Of a stretch of DNA of 64,000 bases, positions 1-8,218 are shown piece after piece (within the stretch, counting starts at the first letter, position 1; every line of letters starts with the position of its first letter). The notes beneath the pieces were generated by a model. It saw only the letters and a list, made by a program, of their open reading frames with translations. It did no database searches and was not told the origin of the DNA. Position numbers and translations under genes: made by a program. The DNA is from Erysipelotrichaceae bacterium (lineage in GTDB: Bacteria; Bacillota_I; Bacilli_A; Erysipelotrichales; Erysipelotrichaceae), in NCBI GenBank assembly GCA_030694975.1, contig JAUYTU010000017.1, forward strand, positions 1 through 64,000, read 5' to 3'.

Positions 1-94
1 CTGCTCCATCAACAGTCTTGTTTTTCTTACTCAAACCTCAAGAATTTCATCCGTTCACACCTACAGCGCCATCAACGCTGTTTATTTTTGAAGT

Positions 95-161
95 ATTAAA
101 AAGTGCACCCTGTTAAAAGGTGCACTTGTCATCAGTCTGAGGGACATCCGAGGATGTCCCT
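95..161 (-). terminator. Tandem hairpins ending the binding-protein transcript
   Basis: Two hairpins lie just after the stop codon of the gene ending at 170. The first pairs 140-148 with 153-161 around a 4-nt loop. The second pairs 101-109 with 119-127 (9 bp, AAGTGCACC arm) and is followed on the minus strand by a T-rich tract, which is the usual form of an intrinsic terminator. No gene is visible in 1-169 otherwise. Confidence 0.75.
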
Positions 162-169
162 GCATGTTG

Positions 170-1777
170 TTATTCGAAATCTGAATCTTTATAGCCGTAG
201 AATTGTTTTAGACCGTCTTTCAACGCTTTTGAAGATTCTTCGAAACGTTGATTGAACGCTGTGTTCCAATCGCCAAGTTTGGACTTAACATTGTCAGCCC
301 AGTTAGCATCATTACGGCTTGCGCCAGCAACAGCCGGATCCCACATATTTAACCATTCATAGAGAATCGGACGGCTTGCGCCTTCATAATTGTAAGTCCA
401 AGGATAAGCTTTATCTGAAACAGCCCAGAATTGACCTTCTTGGAAAATACGTAATACTTCATGGAATCCAGGCATGACAGCCGGATCTTTGAAGCGTGCA
501 TGGTTAGGAGCGGAGAACCAGATTTCCATTTGGTTGTCAAACTCTTCACCTGTAACCAACGGAATCGAGTCATTCAAAGCAGTCTTCAGAACTTCACCAT
601 CTTTAAACGTTTGGTCTGCACGAGCTTGCCATGAGCGTGTATCGCCAGCCCAGAATGCTGAGAATGTATAAGCTAACTTAACTTGAGCAGATTCTTCTTC
701 GGTACATTCCGAATCACCATCTGCCATACAGGCATTATAAACTGCCAATGGGTCAAGAACTACACCGACTGTATTCGGTTGATAATCTGTTGAAGGACGA
801 GGATAGATATCCCAATCCGAAGATTTACATACGCCCCAGTGATTTGGATCCGGATTTGCGCAGTCGCCCATCATCCAAGGATCTCCGCCGAGTGTTAAAA
901 TTTTATTTTCCATAAAGAATTTGAAGCCCCACCACCAGTTGGCATTCATGACTTCATCAGACACTAAGCCTAAATCTCTTTGTGGCCAAACAGCAACTTT
1001 TGCCCATTGTGGTACATAATCGATAAGTGCTTTAACTTCATCGGTATTCAAATCAACATAATCGCCTTTGCCATCGTAATTGAACATCATTTGTTCAAAC
1101 TTCGTTGTTCCGGTGCGAAGGAAATCAAATTCAGTATCCATTGTTCCCCAGAAATTGACGCCATCCGCTTTACCGATAAAATCGGTATATTCTTCAATCG
1201 TCCAAGTCGGTGCCGGAACATCAAGATTATTATCTTCGGCCAATGCTTTATTTACATAAACGCCCCAAGGTTGTAAAAACTGCGGAACACCTGCTTGGAA
1301 TCCGTAGTAATTCATCATACCCATAACGGATTTGTTGAAGGTTTTGTATAGTGGATCATTTTCAAACTGTGACAAGTCAGCAATCAATCCCTTTGAAATA
1401 TCGCCTACCAAGTCAGTGCTTGCATAAACATCCGGATAACGTCCGTATTCTGCTTTGAAGTTTTCAAGTTCTTGTTGCCAAGTAACGCCGTTATCATGCG
1501 GTCCACCGCTTTTTGCAAATACATTAATCTTAACATTTGGATAGATTTGATTGAAAGCCTTAGCTACTGCATATGCAGCCGCCTGATTTTGGCCTTTCAA
1601 GTCTTCTGGTGCGAGTTCCTTTCTTCCGATATCTTCCATAAACGTGCCATCCCCAGACCAGAGCATGATTGAAATCTCACCCTCTACTTTGGAGTCCAGT
1701 GCTTTATAACTGGAACAGCCTGTCAATATGGAAGCCATCAGGAAAATCGAGAATAATACTACGATTGTTTTTTTCAT
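170..1777 (-). CDS. Sugar ABC transporter substrate-binding lipoprotein
   Basis: This is a 535-residue extracellular solute-binding protein (family 1 type), anchored by lipid to the outer face of the membrane, that would capture an oligosaccharide for an ABC importer. The start at 1777 is chosen because AGGAGGG lies 5-6 nt upstream (1783-1788). An upstream in-frame ATG at 1837 would add 20 residues before the signal peptide and falls at the operator. The N-terminus has a Lys-Lys charge, a hydrophobic stretch and a lipobox ending LTGC. Next to a GH16 glucanase and a LacI regulator it probably binds laminari- or other beta-gluco-oligosaccharides (inference). No permease genes are in the window, so they may lie beyond position 1 or elsewhere. 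Confidence 0.85.
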   Translation of the reverse strand: MKKTIVVLFSIFLMASILTGCSSYKALDSKVEGEISIMLWSGDGTFMEDIGRKELAPEDLKGQNQAAAYAVAKAFNQIYPNVKINVFAKSGGPHDNGVTWQQELENFKAEYGRYPDVYASTDLVGDISKGLIADLSQFENDPLYKTFNKSVMGMMNYYGFQAGVPQFLQPWGVYVNKALAEDNNLDVPAPTWTIEEYTDFIGKADGVNFWGTMDTEFDFLRTGTTKFEQMMFNYDGKGDYVDLNTDEVKALIDYVPQWAKVAVWPQRDLGLVSDEVMNANWWWGFKFFMENKILTLGGDPWMMGDCANPDPNHWGVCKSSDWDIYPRPSTDYQPNTVGVVLDPLAVYNACMADGDSECTEEESAQVKLAYTFSAFWAGDTRSWQARADQTFKDGEVLKTALNDSIPLVTGEEFDNQMEIWFSAPNHARFKDPAVMPGFHEVLRIFQEGQFWAVSDKAYPWTYNYEGASRPILYEWLNMWDPAVAGASRNDANWADNVKSKLGDWNTAFNQRFEESSKALKDGLKQFYGYKDSDFE

Positions 1778-1823
1778 TTTTTCCCTCCTGTGGATAACTT
1801 CTATTTTCATATTAGCATGGTAC

Positions 1824-1857
1824 GAAAACGTTTTCAACTACTTTATAAAACGTTTTC
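1824..1857 (-). promoter_or_regulatory. Paired LacI-type operators
   Basis: Two near-identical palindromes, GAAAACGTTTTC at 1824-1835 and AAAACGTTTTC at 1847-1857, sit just upstream of the binding-protein gene. Their centres are 22 bp apart, about two helical turns, so two repressor dimers would lie on one face. They match the motif found before the GH16 gene and before the lacI-type gene itself. Confidence 0.65.
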
Positions 1858-1875
1858 ATTGTTTTTTTAATGATT

Positions 1876-1889
1876 TGTAAGCGCTACCA
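1876..1889. promoter_or_regulatory. Candidate cre site (CcpA)
   Basis: TGTAAGCGCTACCA fits the catabolite-responsive element consensus TGWAARCGYTWNCW at every position. It lies 99-112 nt upstream of the binding-protein start and would put the gene under carbon catabolite control if a CcpA is present; none is seen in this window. Confidence 0.5.
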
Positions 1890-2037
1890 CCAATTTTTGG
1901 CTTAACAGGCCATTTATCTTGATTTTTGTTAATTTTTTTCAAAAAATATTCAAAAATCTTACAATATTTTCATCATAATCTTCTCTTTTTTTAGATAGCT
2001 TTTGGTGCTTTGGGATCAAAAACTATAATTTTGTGCC

Positions 2038-2751
2038 TTACTGAAAAATTCGTATAGACTCAATTTCCATAGATGCCGGAAGACACGTCATATCAACACT
2101 TCCGCCAAAGCCTCCACCGATCGCTACATTTAAAATAAGATAGTGAGGCTTATCAAAGGGCCATGAATCCGCATAATCTTTTTTAAAAAATCGGCAATGT
2201 TCAATCCCATCAACCTCAAAAGATATCTTCTCTTCATCCCAATCCATAACATAGTCATGGAATTGCTCGGTGACTCCTTCAATTTTCGTTGTATGAGTTA
2301 TTTGCGTTCTCTTTGGATGATTGTATTTACCCGTATGAAGACTGAAATGAATAGTGTCAAGATCTCTGCCGACATGTTCCATGATGTCAATCTCTCCGAT
2401 GTGAGGCCATCTCTGCCCTTCTTCATCAATTCCGAGTGTCCAAATCGCAGGCCATGTTCCTTTTCCTGCCGGAAGCTTAGCTCTAAATTCAAAGCGTCCG
2501 TACAACCAATGCAGTTTGCCACGACTGACTAGTCTGGCAGATGTAATCGGGTGATCTTCCATATCTTCTTTGATTGCTGAAATAATGAGTTTACCATCTT
2601 TGATTATGACGTTATCGGTATCCCCACGGGTATAGTACTGTAATTCTTTATTTCCCCAGCCACCGCCGCCGACATCATAATCCCAGTGATTCTCATTGGG
2701 AAGAACACCTTCATTGAAAGTTTCTTCAAATACAAGGGTTCGATTTTTCAT
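2038..2751 (-). CDS. GH16 family beta-glucanase (laminarinase type)
   Basis: A 237-residue glycoside hydrolase family 16 protein that hydrolyses internal beta-1,3 (or mixed 1,3-1,4) glucan bonds. The catalytic signature GEIDIMEH is plain, in the order nucleophile Glu, Asp, acid/base Glu, near residue 130. The W-P-A-I-W-T segment before it and W-P-F-D-K-P-H-Y further on are typical of the jelly-roll cleft. The start at 2751 has GGAGGT at 2756-2761; an earlier start at 2781 would overlap the operator. No signal peptide is seen, so the enzyme probably acts in the cytoplasm on imported oligosaccharides, consistent with the neighbouring binding lipoprotein. Confidence 0.9.
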   Translation of the reverse strand: MKNRTLVFEETFNEGVLPNENHWDYDVGGGGWGNKELQYYTRGDTDNVIIKDGKLIISAIKEDMEDHPITSARLVSRGKLHWLYGRFEFRAKLPAGKGTWPAIWTLGIDEEGQRWPHIGEIDIMEHVGRDLDTIHFSLHTGKYNHPKRTQITHTTKIEGVTEQFHDYVMDWDEEKISFEVDGIEHCRFFKKDYADSWPFDKPHYLILNVAIGGGFGGSVDMTCLPASMEIESIRIFQ

Positions 2752-2763
2752 GTTTACCTCCTT

Positions 2764-2777
2764 CGAAATCGTTTTCG
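2764..2777 (-). promoter_or_regulatory. LacI-type operator before the GH16 gene
   Basis: CGAAATCGTTTTCG lies directly upstream of the ribosome-binding site of the GH16 gene and matches the operator pair at 1824-1857 and the site at 3913-3930. Two looser related palindromes, TAAGCGCTTA near 2798 and TAAACGTTT near 2820, lie further upstream. Confidence 0.6.
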
Positions 2778-2844
2778 TCATTATTATAACACGAAGTTAA
2801 GCGCTTACAAGAGCTGAAGTAAACGTTTCGTTCAATCATTAAAA

Positions 2845-2862
2845 AAAGGAGCTAAGCTCCTT
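2845..2862 (-). terminator. Terminator after the LacI-family gene
   Basis: AAGGAGC and GCTCCTT arms (2846-2852 and 2856-2862) enclose a TAA loop, followed by a T7 run on the minus strand. It overlaps the stop codon and separates the regulator transcript from the GH16 gene. Confidence 0.8.
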
Positions 2863-3856
2863 ACTTCCATCGGTTGGTCGATTCTCTAATAATTAATTTT
2901 GTCTCAATAATTGTTCTCTCTTCGACTTTTTCACTATTTATGCTTTTATTCAAAATCTGAGCCAACGCTCTTCCGATCGCTTTGCGATTTTGTTTAACTG
3001 TTGTTAACGCAGGATGAATGTGAGAGGCAAGTTCAATATCATCAAATCCCACGACCGAAATATCTTCCCCGACTTTCAAACCATGCTCGTGAATAGCATG
3101 AATAGCCCCCAATGCAGTTAAGTCACACATTACAAAAACAGCGGTCGGGGGTTGTGGCAGTTGTAGCAGTTGCTTCATACAGGTATAACCCGAATGGCTG
3201 TCATACTCCGGTGCTTCAATCACTAACGACTCATCATACTGAATGTTGGCTTTTACCAATCCAACGCGATAACCATCCAAACGTTCTTGGCCGGCAATTG
3301 ACGTCAGCGGTCCGGCAATGTGAGCAATACGGCGATGACCTAATTGAGTCAGGTGATCTACAGCCAAAATGCTTCCCTGACGGTTATCAGAATAAACCAG
3401 TGGTATTGATTTGTAAGGAACATCTGTCGTGACACACTTGATCTTGCTATCAAACAGTTCTGTCAGTCCTGTGTCCATCAAATCTGCCGTAACCACAAAA
3501 ACACCGTCAACATTACGCACTTGGCAGCGCTTCAAATAACCGATATCTTTCCCAGATATAAAAACTACATCATAACCCAAGGACTCTACTTCACGTTTGA
3601 AAGCTTCCAATATCCCGGAAAAGAAATTATGTTCTAGCCCGATGTGAAGATGTTCAGAATAAACGATTCCAATCAGCCACGTCCGTTTTGTACTCAGAGC
3701 TCTGGCACTTGAATTAGGGATATATCCAACCTCTTCAACAATCTTCAAAATACGAACTTTCGTCGCATCGCTTACTTCACTGTAATTATTCAAAACTTTT
3801 GAAACCGTAGCTGTTGATACTCCGGCAAGTCTTGCTATATCTCTGATATCTACCAC
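2861..3856 (-). CDS. LacI-family transcriptional regulator
   Basis: A 331-residue repressor of the LacI/GalR family. Residues 2-60 hold the helix-turn-helix and hinge (DIARLAGVSTATVSKVLN), with the hinge-helix region SSARALSTKRT after it. The rest is a periplasmic-binding-protein-like sugar-sensing domain, with VVGFDDIELASHIHPALTTV near the C-terminus. It is the first gene of the beta-glucan locus. Its own promoter carries a palindrome of the same type as those before the GH16 and binding-protein genes, so it probably represses all three and itself, releasing on binding a glucan oligosaccharide. The inducer is inferred from context only. Confidence 0.9.
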   Translation of the reverse strand: MVDIRDIARLAGVSTATVSKVLNNYSEVSDATKVRILKIVEEVGYIPNSSARALSTKRTWLIGIVYSEHLHIGLEHNFFSGILEAFKREVESLGYDVVFISGKDIGYLKRCQVRNVDGVFVVTADLMDTGLTELFDSKIKCVTTDVPYKSIPLVYSDNRQGSILAVDHLTQLGHRRIAHIAGPLTSIAGQERLDGYRVGLVKANIQYDESLVIEAPEYDSHSGYTCMKQLLQLPQPPTAVFVMCDLTALGAIHAIHEHGLKVGEDISVVGFDDIELASHIHPALTTVKQNRKAIGRALAQILNKSINSEKVEERTIIETKLIIRESTNRWK

Positions 3857-3912
3857 GCAAAGACCCCCTTTTTAAGACATTATATCACAAGTTTTGTGAA
3901 ATAAAAGACGTT

Positions 3913-3930
3913 TACGAAAGTGTTTTCGTA
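3913..3930 (-). promoter_or_regulatory. LacI autoregulatory operator
   Basis: TACGAAAGTGTTTTCGTA has matching arms TACGAAA/TTTTCGTA and lies about 57 nt upstream of the lacI-type gene. It is the most symmetrical copy of the motif shared by the three promoters of the locus. Confidence 0.6.
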
Positions 3931-4048
3931 TTTAATTGCACAAGTTTAACGAAAAGCTCGAACTCGATTATTGACATATAACAAGAAATCCATTTTATTT
4001 CATGCAATCTTCCTTTTGCAAGCAATTGAAAGAATTTGACAGATTATG

Positions 4049-4077
4049 TTGAATTAGGTTAGAAACTACTTTATAAT
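4049..4077 (+). promoter_or_regulatory. Sigma-70 type promoter of the methyltransferase operon
   Basis: A -35 box TTGAAT (4049-4054) and a perfect -10 box TATAAT (4072-4077) are separated by 17 nt. Transcription would begin near 4084, which places the ATG at 4082 outside the mRNA and supports the start at 4124. Confidence 0.7.
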
Positions 4078-4123
4078 TTTTATGAACGATAAAGAAACAA
4101 TAAATATCATAGGAGGTCTAGAT

Positions 4124-4924
4124 ATGATGATCATCGCAGAGAAAATCAACAGTACCTTAAAGTCCATCCGTCCCGCCATGGAATCACGCGACAAAGCCGC
4201 CATTCAAGAATTGGCGATACGCCAAATCAATGCCGGAGCTGATTTTATTGACGTCAATGCCGGAATGTTTCACGAAAATGAAAGTGAGGTATTGCAATGG
4301 CTGATCGAAACGATTCAAGAAGTTACAGACATTCCCTTCGCCATCGACTCGCCAAGCGCAATGGCAATACTGACCGGTCTTAAAGCAAACAAAAACGGAA
4401 AACCGATCATCAATTCAATAACTGCTGAAAAGGCGCGCTTTGATGCCATTATCCCATTGATTAAGCAATTTGATACGAAAGTCATTGCTTTATGCATGGA
4501 TGACAGTGGAATGCCCGAAACCATTGAAGAACGTGTTGCGATTGCCAGAACACTGATTAAAAATCTCTCTGACGAAGGTGTGGCATTGGATGATATTTTC
4601 ATTGATCCGATGGTCCGTCCGATTGGAACTGGATCGCATTACGGAATGATCGCGATTGAGACCATCCGACAAGTCAAACTGGAGTTTCCAGACGTTCATA
4701 TTGCTTGTGGTTTAAGCAATATCTCCTTTGGATTACCAGCACGGAAAATACTAAATCAGGCATTTATGGTAGCTGCTATGGCTGCCGGTATGGATGGTGC
4801 TATTTTAGATCCTTTAGATAAAAAACTGATGAGTTTTGTTTATGCAACCGAAGCATTGTTGGGCAAGGATGATTATTGCATGGAATTTCTGACAAAGTTT
4901 CGCGAAGGCGAAATTGAAGTGTGA
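4124..4924 (+). CDS. Methyltetrahydrofolate:corrinoid protein methyltransferase
   Basis: A 266-residue pterin-binding TIM-barrel protein like AcsE of the Wood-Ljungdahl pathway and the folate domain of methionine synthase. It moves the methyl group between methyltetrahydrofolate and the cobalt of a corrinoid protein. Family marks are AGADFIDVNAG, FAIDSPSA, FIDPMVRPIG and the ACGLSNISFGLP loop, whose Asn contacts the pterin. The start at 4124 follows AGGAGG at 4111-4116; the adjacent ATG at 4127 is equally possible. It is first in an operon with a folate reductase and EtfBA. No corrinoid methyl-carrier protein, CO dehydrogenase or methionine synthase gene is present, so the methyl donor or acceptor must be encoded elsewhere. 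Confidence 0.9.
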   Translation: MMIIAEKINSTLKSIRPAMESRDKAAIQELAIRQINAGADFIDVNAGMFHENESEVLQWLIETIQEVTDIPFAIDSPSAMAILTGLKANKNGKPIINSITAEKARFDAIIPLIKQFDTKVIALCMDDSGMPETIEERVAIARTLIKNLSDEGVALDDIFIDPMVRPIGTGSHYGMIAIETIRQVKLEFPDVHIACGLSNISFGLPARKILNQAFMVAAMAAGMDGAILDPLDKKLMSFVYATEALLGKDDYCMEFLTKFREGEIEV

Positions 4925-4932
4925 GGTAAGCT

Positions 4933-5739
4933 ATGCACGATCCACGCGACCACATTGTTAATAAAATCTACCATGTAGAGGTTTTGCCGCCGAAGCAAGA
5001 CAGTACGAAACTGCTTATAGATCTCGATCTTTTCAAAGAGAAGTATCTAAGAGTTTTAAATAGCGGGTATTGTGTTTGTATTACTGACAACGCCATGGGA
5101 ATTATGGCTTTTCAAGGACATGAAATCATTGAAGAAATGAGCTTGTACGTTCATCCGAATCAAGTGATGATTCATCTCAATACCTTTCATACCAAAGCAG
5201 ATTTAGATAATATTCTTGAATCATGTAAGAATTTAAAAATCGAGTCTCTGTTGGTCATCACCGGTGACGGATCGGATCGCTTACCCAAACTACAACCAGC
5301 GGATATCGGTGAAAGTGATGTCGAGTCTGTTACCTCCGTTGAACTTCTGCGCTACATTCGCAGAAGTTATCCAAATACTTTCGTTTTGGGAGTCGCCTTT
5401 AATCCCTATGAACCGCCGGAACATGAATTCGCTAAAATGAAACGTAAGATAGCGGCCGGTGCATCATTCATCATTACCCAACCGATTATTGAACGAAATG
5501 CACAGGTAGATCAATTAATAAATGAGTATCCAACTATACCGGTCACGGTCGAAGCTTGGATGAGTAAAAAATTGAGTTTGCTTTCCGATGCCATCGGCTA
5601 TGAAATACCTGCGGATACTGAGTACGACCCCATTGAAACCCTAAAAATGTTACATGAAGTATATCCGCAATGCGGAGTTTACTTATCGTTGGTCGGATTT
5701 AAAACGCAGTATGACTTGATTAAAGATGTTTGGAAGTAA
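4933..5739 (+). CDS. metF: Methylenetetrahydrofolate reductase
   Basis: A 268-residue flavoprotein of the MetF/MTHFR family, interconverting 5,10-methylene- and 5-methyltetrahydrofolate. Near the N-terminus the motif VEVLPPK carries the catalytic Glu of the family; LLVITGDGSD, LGVAFNPYEPPE and GASFIITQP are the expected barrel motifs. It follows the methyltransferase by 8 nt with GAGGT as ribosome-binding site, so methyl groups can pass directly between the two enzymes. The next genes encode EtfB and EtfA, which suggests that the reductase exchanges electrons with an electron-transfer flavoprotein instead of, or as well as, NAD(P)H (inference). Confidence 0.88.
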   Translation: MHDPRDHIVNKIYHVEVLPPKQDSTKLLIDLDLFKEKYLRVLNSGYCVCITDNAMGIMAFQGHEIIEEMSLYVHPNQVMIHLNTFHTKADLDNILESCKNLKIESLLVITGDGSDRLPKLQPADIGESDVESVTSVELLRYIRRSYPNTFVLGVAFNPYEPPEHEFAKMKRKIAAGASFIITQPIIERNAQVDQLINEYPTIPVTVEAWMSKKLSLLSDAIGYEIPADTEYDPIETLKMLHEVYPQCGVYLSLVGFKTQYDLIKDVWK

Positions 5740-5767
5740 ACAAGGTAGAAATCTTGATGGAGGTACT

Positions 5768-6556
5768 ATGAAAATCGTTGTATGTATAAAACAAGTCCCT
5801 GCCAGTAATGATGCAAAAATCGATCCTGAAACCAAGCGAATCATTCGGGATGCCGTTAAATCCATTTTGAATCCCTTTGATAATTATGCATTGGAAGAAG
5901 GCGTTGGTTTACGTGAGAAATTTGGCGGTGAGGTCATCGCTTTAACCATGGGACCACCGGCCGCAGAAGCCGTTATAAAAGAAGCCATCGCCTTAGGTGT
6001 CGACTCAGGAATACTTTTATCCGATCGGGCTTTTGGTGGTTCGGATACGTGGGCGACCAGCTATGCTCTGGCTAAAGCGATTGAGAAAATCGGAAATGTT
6101 GACTTAGTTATCTGCGGTAAGCAAGCCATTGATGGTGATACGGCTCAAGTCGGACCAGGTATCGCAGCTCATCTCAACTGGCAACAAGCCACGTATTTGA
6201 TGGAAATTAAACGAAAAGATGAAAAGGTAATATTAGCAAAACGACTTCATGAAAGTGGTTATGATATTTGTGAAATGACATTGCCGGCCGTTGTTACTGT
6301 GGTCAAGGGAATCAATACGCCTCGGGTACCCACGTTAAAAGGTCGCTTGACTTCATTGAATGCTGAAATTCCGGTTTGGAAGCCAAGTGATATTGACGCA
6401 AATGTTGATCAATTGGGTCTGAATGGATCGCCGACACGTGTAGTAAGAACCGACCCCCCTGCACCGCGCTTGTCCAGTACAATTAAAATCGAGGGTAGTG
6501 CACAGCATTGTGCGAAAGAATTGGTTCGTCAGTTGCGTTTGCGAAGCATTGTGTAG
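5768..6556 (+). CDS. etfB: Electron transfer flavoprotein, beta subunit
   Basis: A 262-residue EtfB. The N-terminus KIVVCIKQVPA and the CGKQAIDGDTAQVGP motif, part of the nucleotide-binding site, are diagnostic, followed by TLPAVVTVVKG. The start at 5768 has GGAGG just upstream; the longer frame from 5726 would overlap the folate reductase and add residues foreign to the family. The DGDTAQVGP form is shared by ordinary and bifurcating ETFs, so the motif alone does not settle whether this one bifurcates. EtfA follows 8 nt later. Confidence 0.93.
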   Translation: MKIVVCIKQVPASNDAKIDPETKRIIRDAVKSILNPFDNYALEEGVGLREKFGGEVIALTMGPPAAEAVIKEAIALGVDSGILLSDRAFGGSDTWATSYALAKAIEKIGNVDLVICGKQAIDGDTAQVGPGIAAHLNWQQATYLMEIKRKDEKVILAKRLHESGYDICEMTLPAVVTVVKGINTPRVPTLKGRLTSLNAEIPVWKPSDIDANVDQLGLNGSPTRVVRTDPPAPRLSSTIKIEGSAQHCAKELVRQLRLRSIV

Positions 6557-6564
6557 GAGGCCCT

Positions 6565-7575
6565 ATGATCACCAAAACCGAAATAGAAAAAATGAATTTC
6601 AGAAATGTATGGGTCATCGCTGAGGTCGAAGGCGGGATTGTTCAGCCGGTTACTTTCGAACTGCTTGGATCCGCCAGAGAACTTGCGGATAAACGCGGCA
6701 GTGAAGTTTGGGCTATACTTTTGGGATACAAGATTCAAGATATCCAACTGTTCGCTTATGGAGCAGATGTTTGTGTTGTTATCGATGATCATCGATTGAC
6801 TCACTTTATTGATGAACTTGAAGCTAAAATACTTTCAAGATTAATCGAAAAGTATCTTCCGGAGATTATTCTATGTGGTGCAACTTCACGTGGCCGCGCA
6901 TTGATTCCACGGGTTGCCGTAGCGACTTATTGCGGATTAACAGCCGACTGCACTCAATTGGACATTGATCCAAACAATGGCGACTTACTACAGACGCGTC
7001 CGGCTTTTGGCGGAAACATCTTAGCTACGATTCGAAGTTCGAATCATCGTCCTCAAATCGCTTCCGTTCGTCCGCGTGTTATGAAAATTCCACAACCCAA
7101 CAATGACAGAGATGGTATTATCATCTTTGAGAGCATCCTTCCTTCGGATGAATTAAACAGTAAAAAAGTCGTGGATGTATACCACGACGCACAATCAGCT
7201 ATCAATCTGGCCGATGCAGAAATTATTATTGCCGGTGGAAGGGGAACCCATGGTAAGGCCGGGTTCGAATTACTTCGGCAGCTCGCTCAAAAAGTTGGAG
7301 GGGCCGTAGGAGCCAGTCGGGCAGCCGTCGATTCCGGTTGGATTCCGTATACTCATCAGGTAGGACAAACCGGGCAAACTGTTCAAACGAAGATTTATAT
7401 AGCTTGTGGCATTTCTGGCCAGATTCAACATCTCGTCGGGATGCAATCGTGTGATCTGATAATCGCAATTGATAAAAATCCAGATACACCCATGATGCAG
7501 ATGGCTGATATCGCAATAGTTGGTGATATGTTTGAGATTCTTCCTGAACTAATTAACGAAATCAATTTACGCTAA
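6565..7575 (+). CDS. etfA: Electron transfer flavoprotein, alpha subunit
   Basis: A 336-residue EtfA, partner of the preceding EtfB in a heterodimeric FAD protein. The N-terminal Rossmann part has VWVIAEVEGG. The C-terminal FAD domain shows AGGRGTHGKAGF, GASRAAVDSGWIPYTHQVGQTG, IYIACGISGQIQHL and AIDKNPDTPM, all typical. The start at 6565 follows TAGGAGG. No N-terminal ferredoxin domain is present. It ends the operon at a terminator. Its redox partner is not an acyl-CoA dehydrogenase here, because none is nearby; the folate reductase in the same operon is the best candidate. Confidence 0.93.
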   Translation: MITKTEIEKMNFRNVWVIAEVEGGIVQPVTFELLGSARELADKRGSEVWAILLGYKIQDIQLFAYGADVCVVIDDHRLTHFIDELEAKILSRLIEKYLPEIILCGATSRGRALIPRVAVATYCGLTADCTQLDIDPNNGDLLQTRPAFGGNILATIRSSNHRPQIASVRPRVMKIPQPNNDRDGIIIFESILPSDELNSKKVVDVYHDAQSAINLADAEIIIAGGRGTHGKAGFELLRQLAQKVGGAVGASRAAVDSGWIPYTHQVGQTGQTVQTKIYIACGISGQIQHLVGMQSCDLIIAIDKNPDTPMMQMADIAIVGDMFEILPELINEINLR

Positions 7576-7592
7576 GAGCTCCTAGAGCTCTT
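7574..7592 (+). terminator. Terminator of the folate/ETF operon
   Basis: AAGAGCTC (7574-7581) pairs with GAGCTCTT (7585-7592) around CTA, followed by TTATTT on the plus strand. It separates the operon from the converging gene. Confidence 0.75.
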
Positions 7593-7979
7593 TTATTTGA
7601 CCTTCAACTCTCTATATCCGGTATTCGGATCATATTCGCGAGTCAAGTCATCTTCCAATGCCATCAAAACGAGCTCCAATGTTGTATGGACCAAACACCC
7701 TTCCATCAGATGACCGCCAATGACCGAACCATCAAGTCCGCTTAAAGATATATGAACATGCATTCCGTCTTTGGTCAGAATTCCAGATAAGGAAACGATT
7801 TCACGGTTCTCAAAACCTTTAATAACGGATGTTCCGTCACTGACCCTTAGAGCGTACTCTTGCACACTTCCAACCGCACTGATAATTGCAGCGGAAGAAA
7901 GATGGTTCTCATCTAGAAAACTGTTTAGCGATTTCTTTATGTCTTGATTGGGTACCAATCGTCGAACAATCGTTTGCAT
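7593..7979 (-). CDS. PPC/DUF296 domain protein
   Basis: A 128-residue single-domain protein of the PPC (plant and prokaryote conserved, DUF296) family. The C-terminal half has the conserved GGHLMEGCLVHTTLELVL segment, and MHVHISLSG precedes it. These proteins form trimers; members occur alone in bacteria and fused to AT-hooks in plants, and the bacterial function is poorly known. The start at 7979 is preferred over 8045 because a GTGAGG site precedes it and because the longer form would run through a strong hairpin (8001-8037). Confidence 0.8.
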   Translation of the reverse strand: MQTIVRRLVPNQDIKKSLNSFLDENHLSSAAIISAVGSVQEYALRVSDGTSVIKGFENREIVSLSGILTKDGMHVHISLSGLDGSVIGGHLMEGCLVHTTLELVLMALEDDLTREYDPNTGYRELKVK

Positions 7980-8000
7980 AATTTGCCTCACTTCTGTAAT

Positions 8001-8037
8001 ATGCAAAACCGTGCGGTTTGACCACACGGTTTCGCAT
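8001..8037 (-). promoter_or_regulatory. Strong hairpin in the leader of the PPC gene
   Basis: On the minus strand ACCGTGTGGT and ACCGCACGGT form a 10-bp stem with a CAA loop (one G-U pair), followed by TTTT. ATGC/GCAT arms at 8001-8004 and 8034-8037 extend it. It lies 22 nt upstream of the chosen start, so it could act as an attenuator or as a transcript boundary. Confidence 0.55.
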
Positions 8038-8218
8038 AAATACAAGGTTACGGGATTTATATCAGAGGGGGAAAAATGAAAAAATTACTTTATTTTCCTT
8101 GTATGAATATATGATACATAAATATTGTGAATTCTATGTGAAAGAAAAATAACAAAACAAAATAATTTTAAATTTCTTATCAATTTAATTTAAGACCATT
8201 CATTCAAACTAAAATTAA

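Noticed and set aside
170-1837. Longer start at 1837 for the binding lipoprotein
   Set aside because: It would put 20 polar residues before the signal peptide and place the start inside the operator; AGGAGGG serves the ATG at 1777.
8077-8115. A 12-codon frame (MKKLLYFPCMNI) on the plus strand after AGAGGGGG
   Set aside because: The ribosome-binding site is good, but the frame is very short, no plus-strand gene follows in range, and the region is the leader side of a minus-strand gene.
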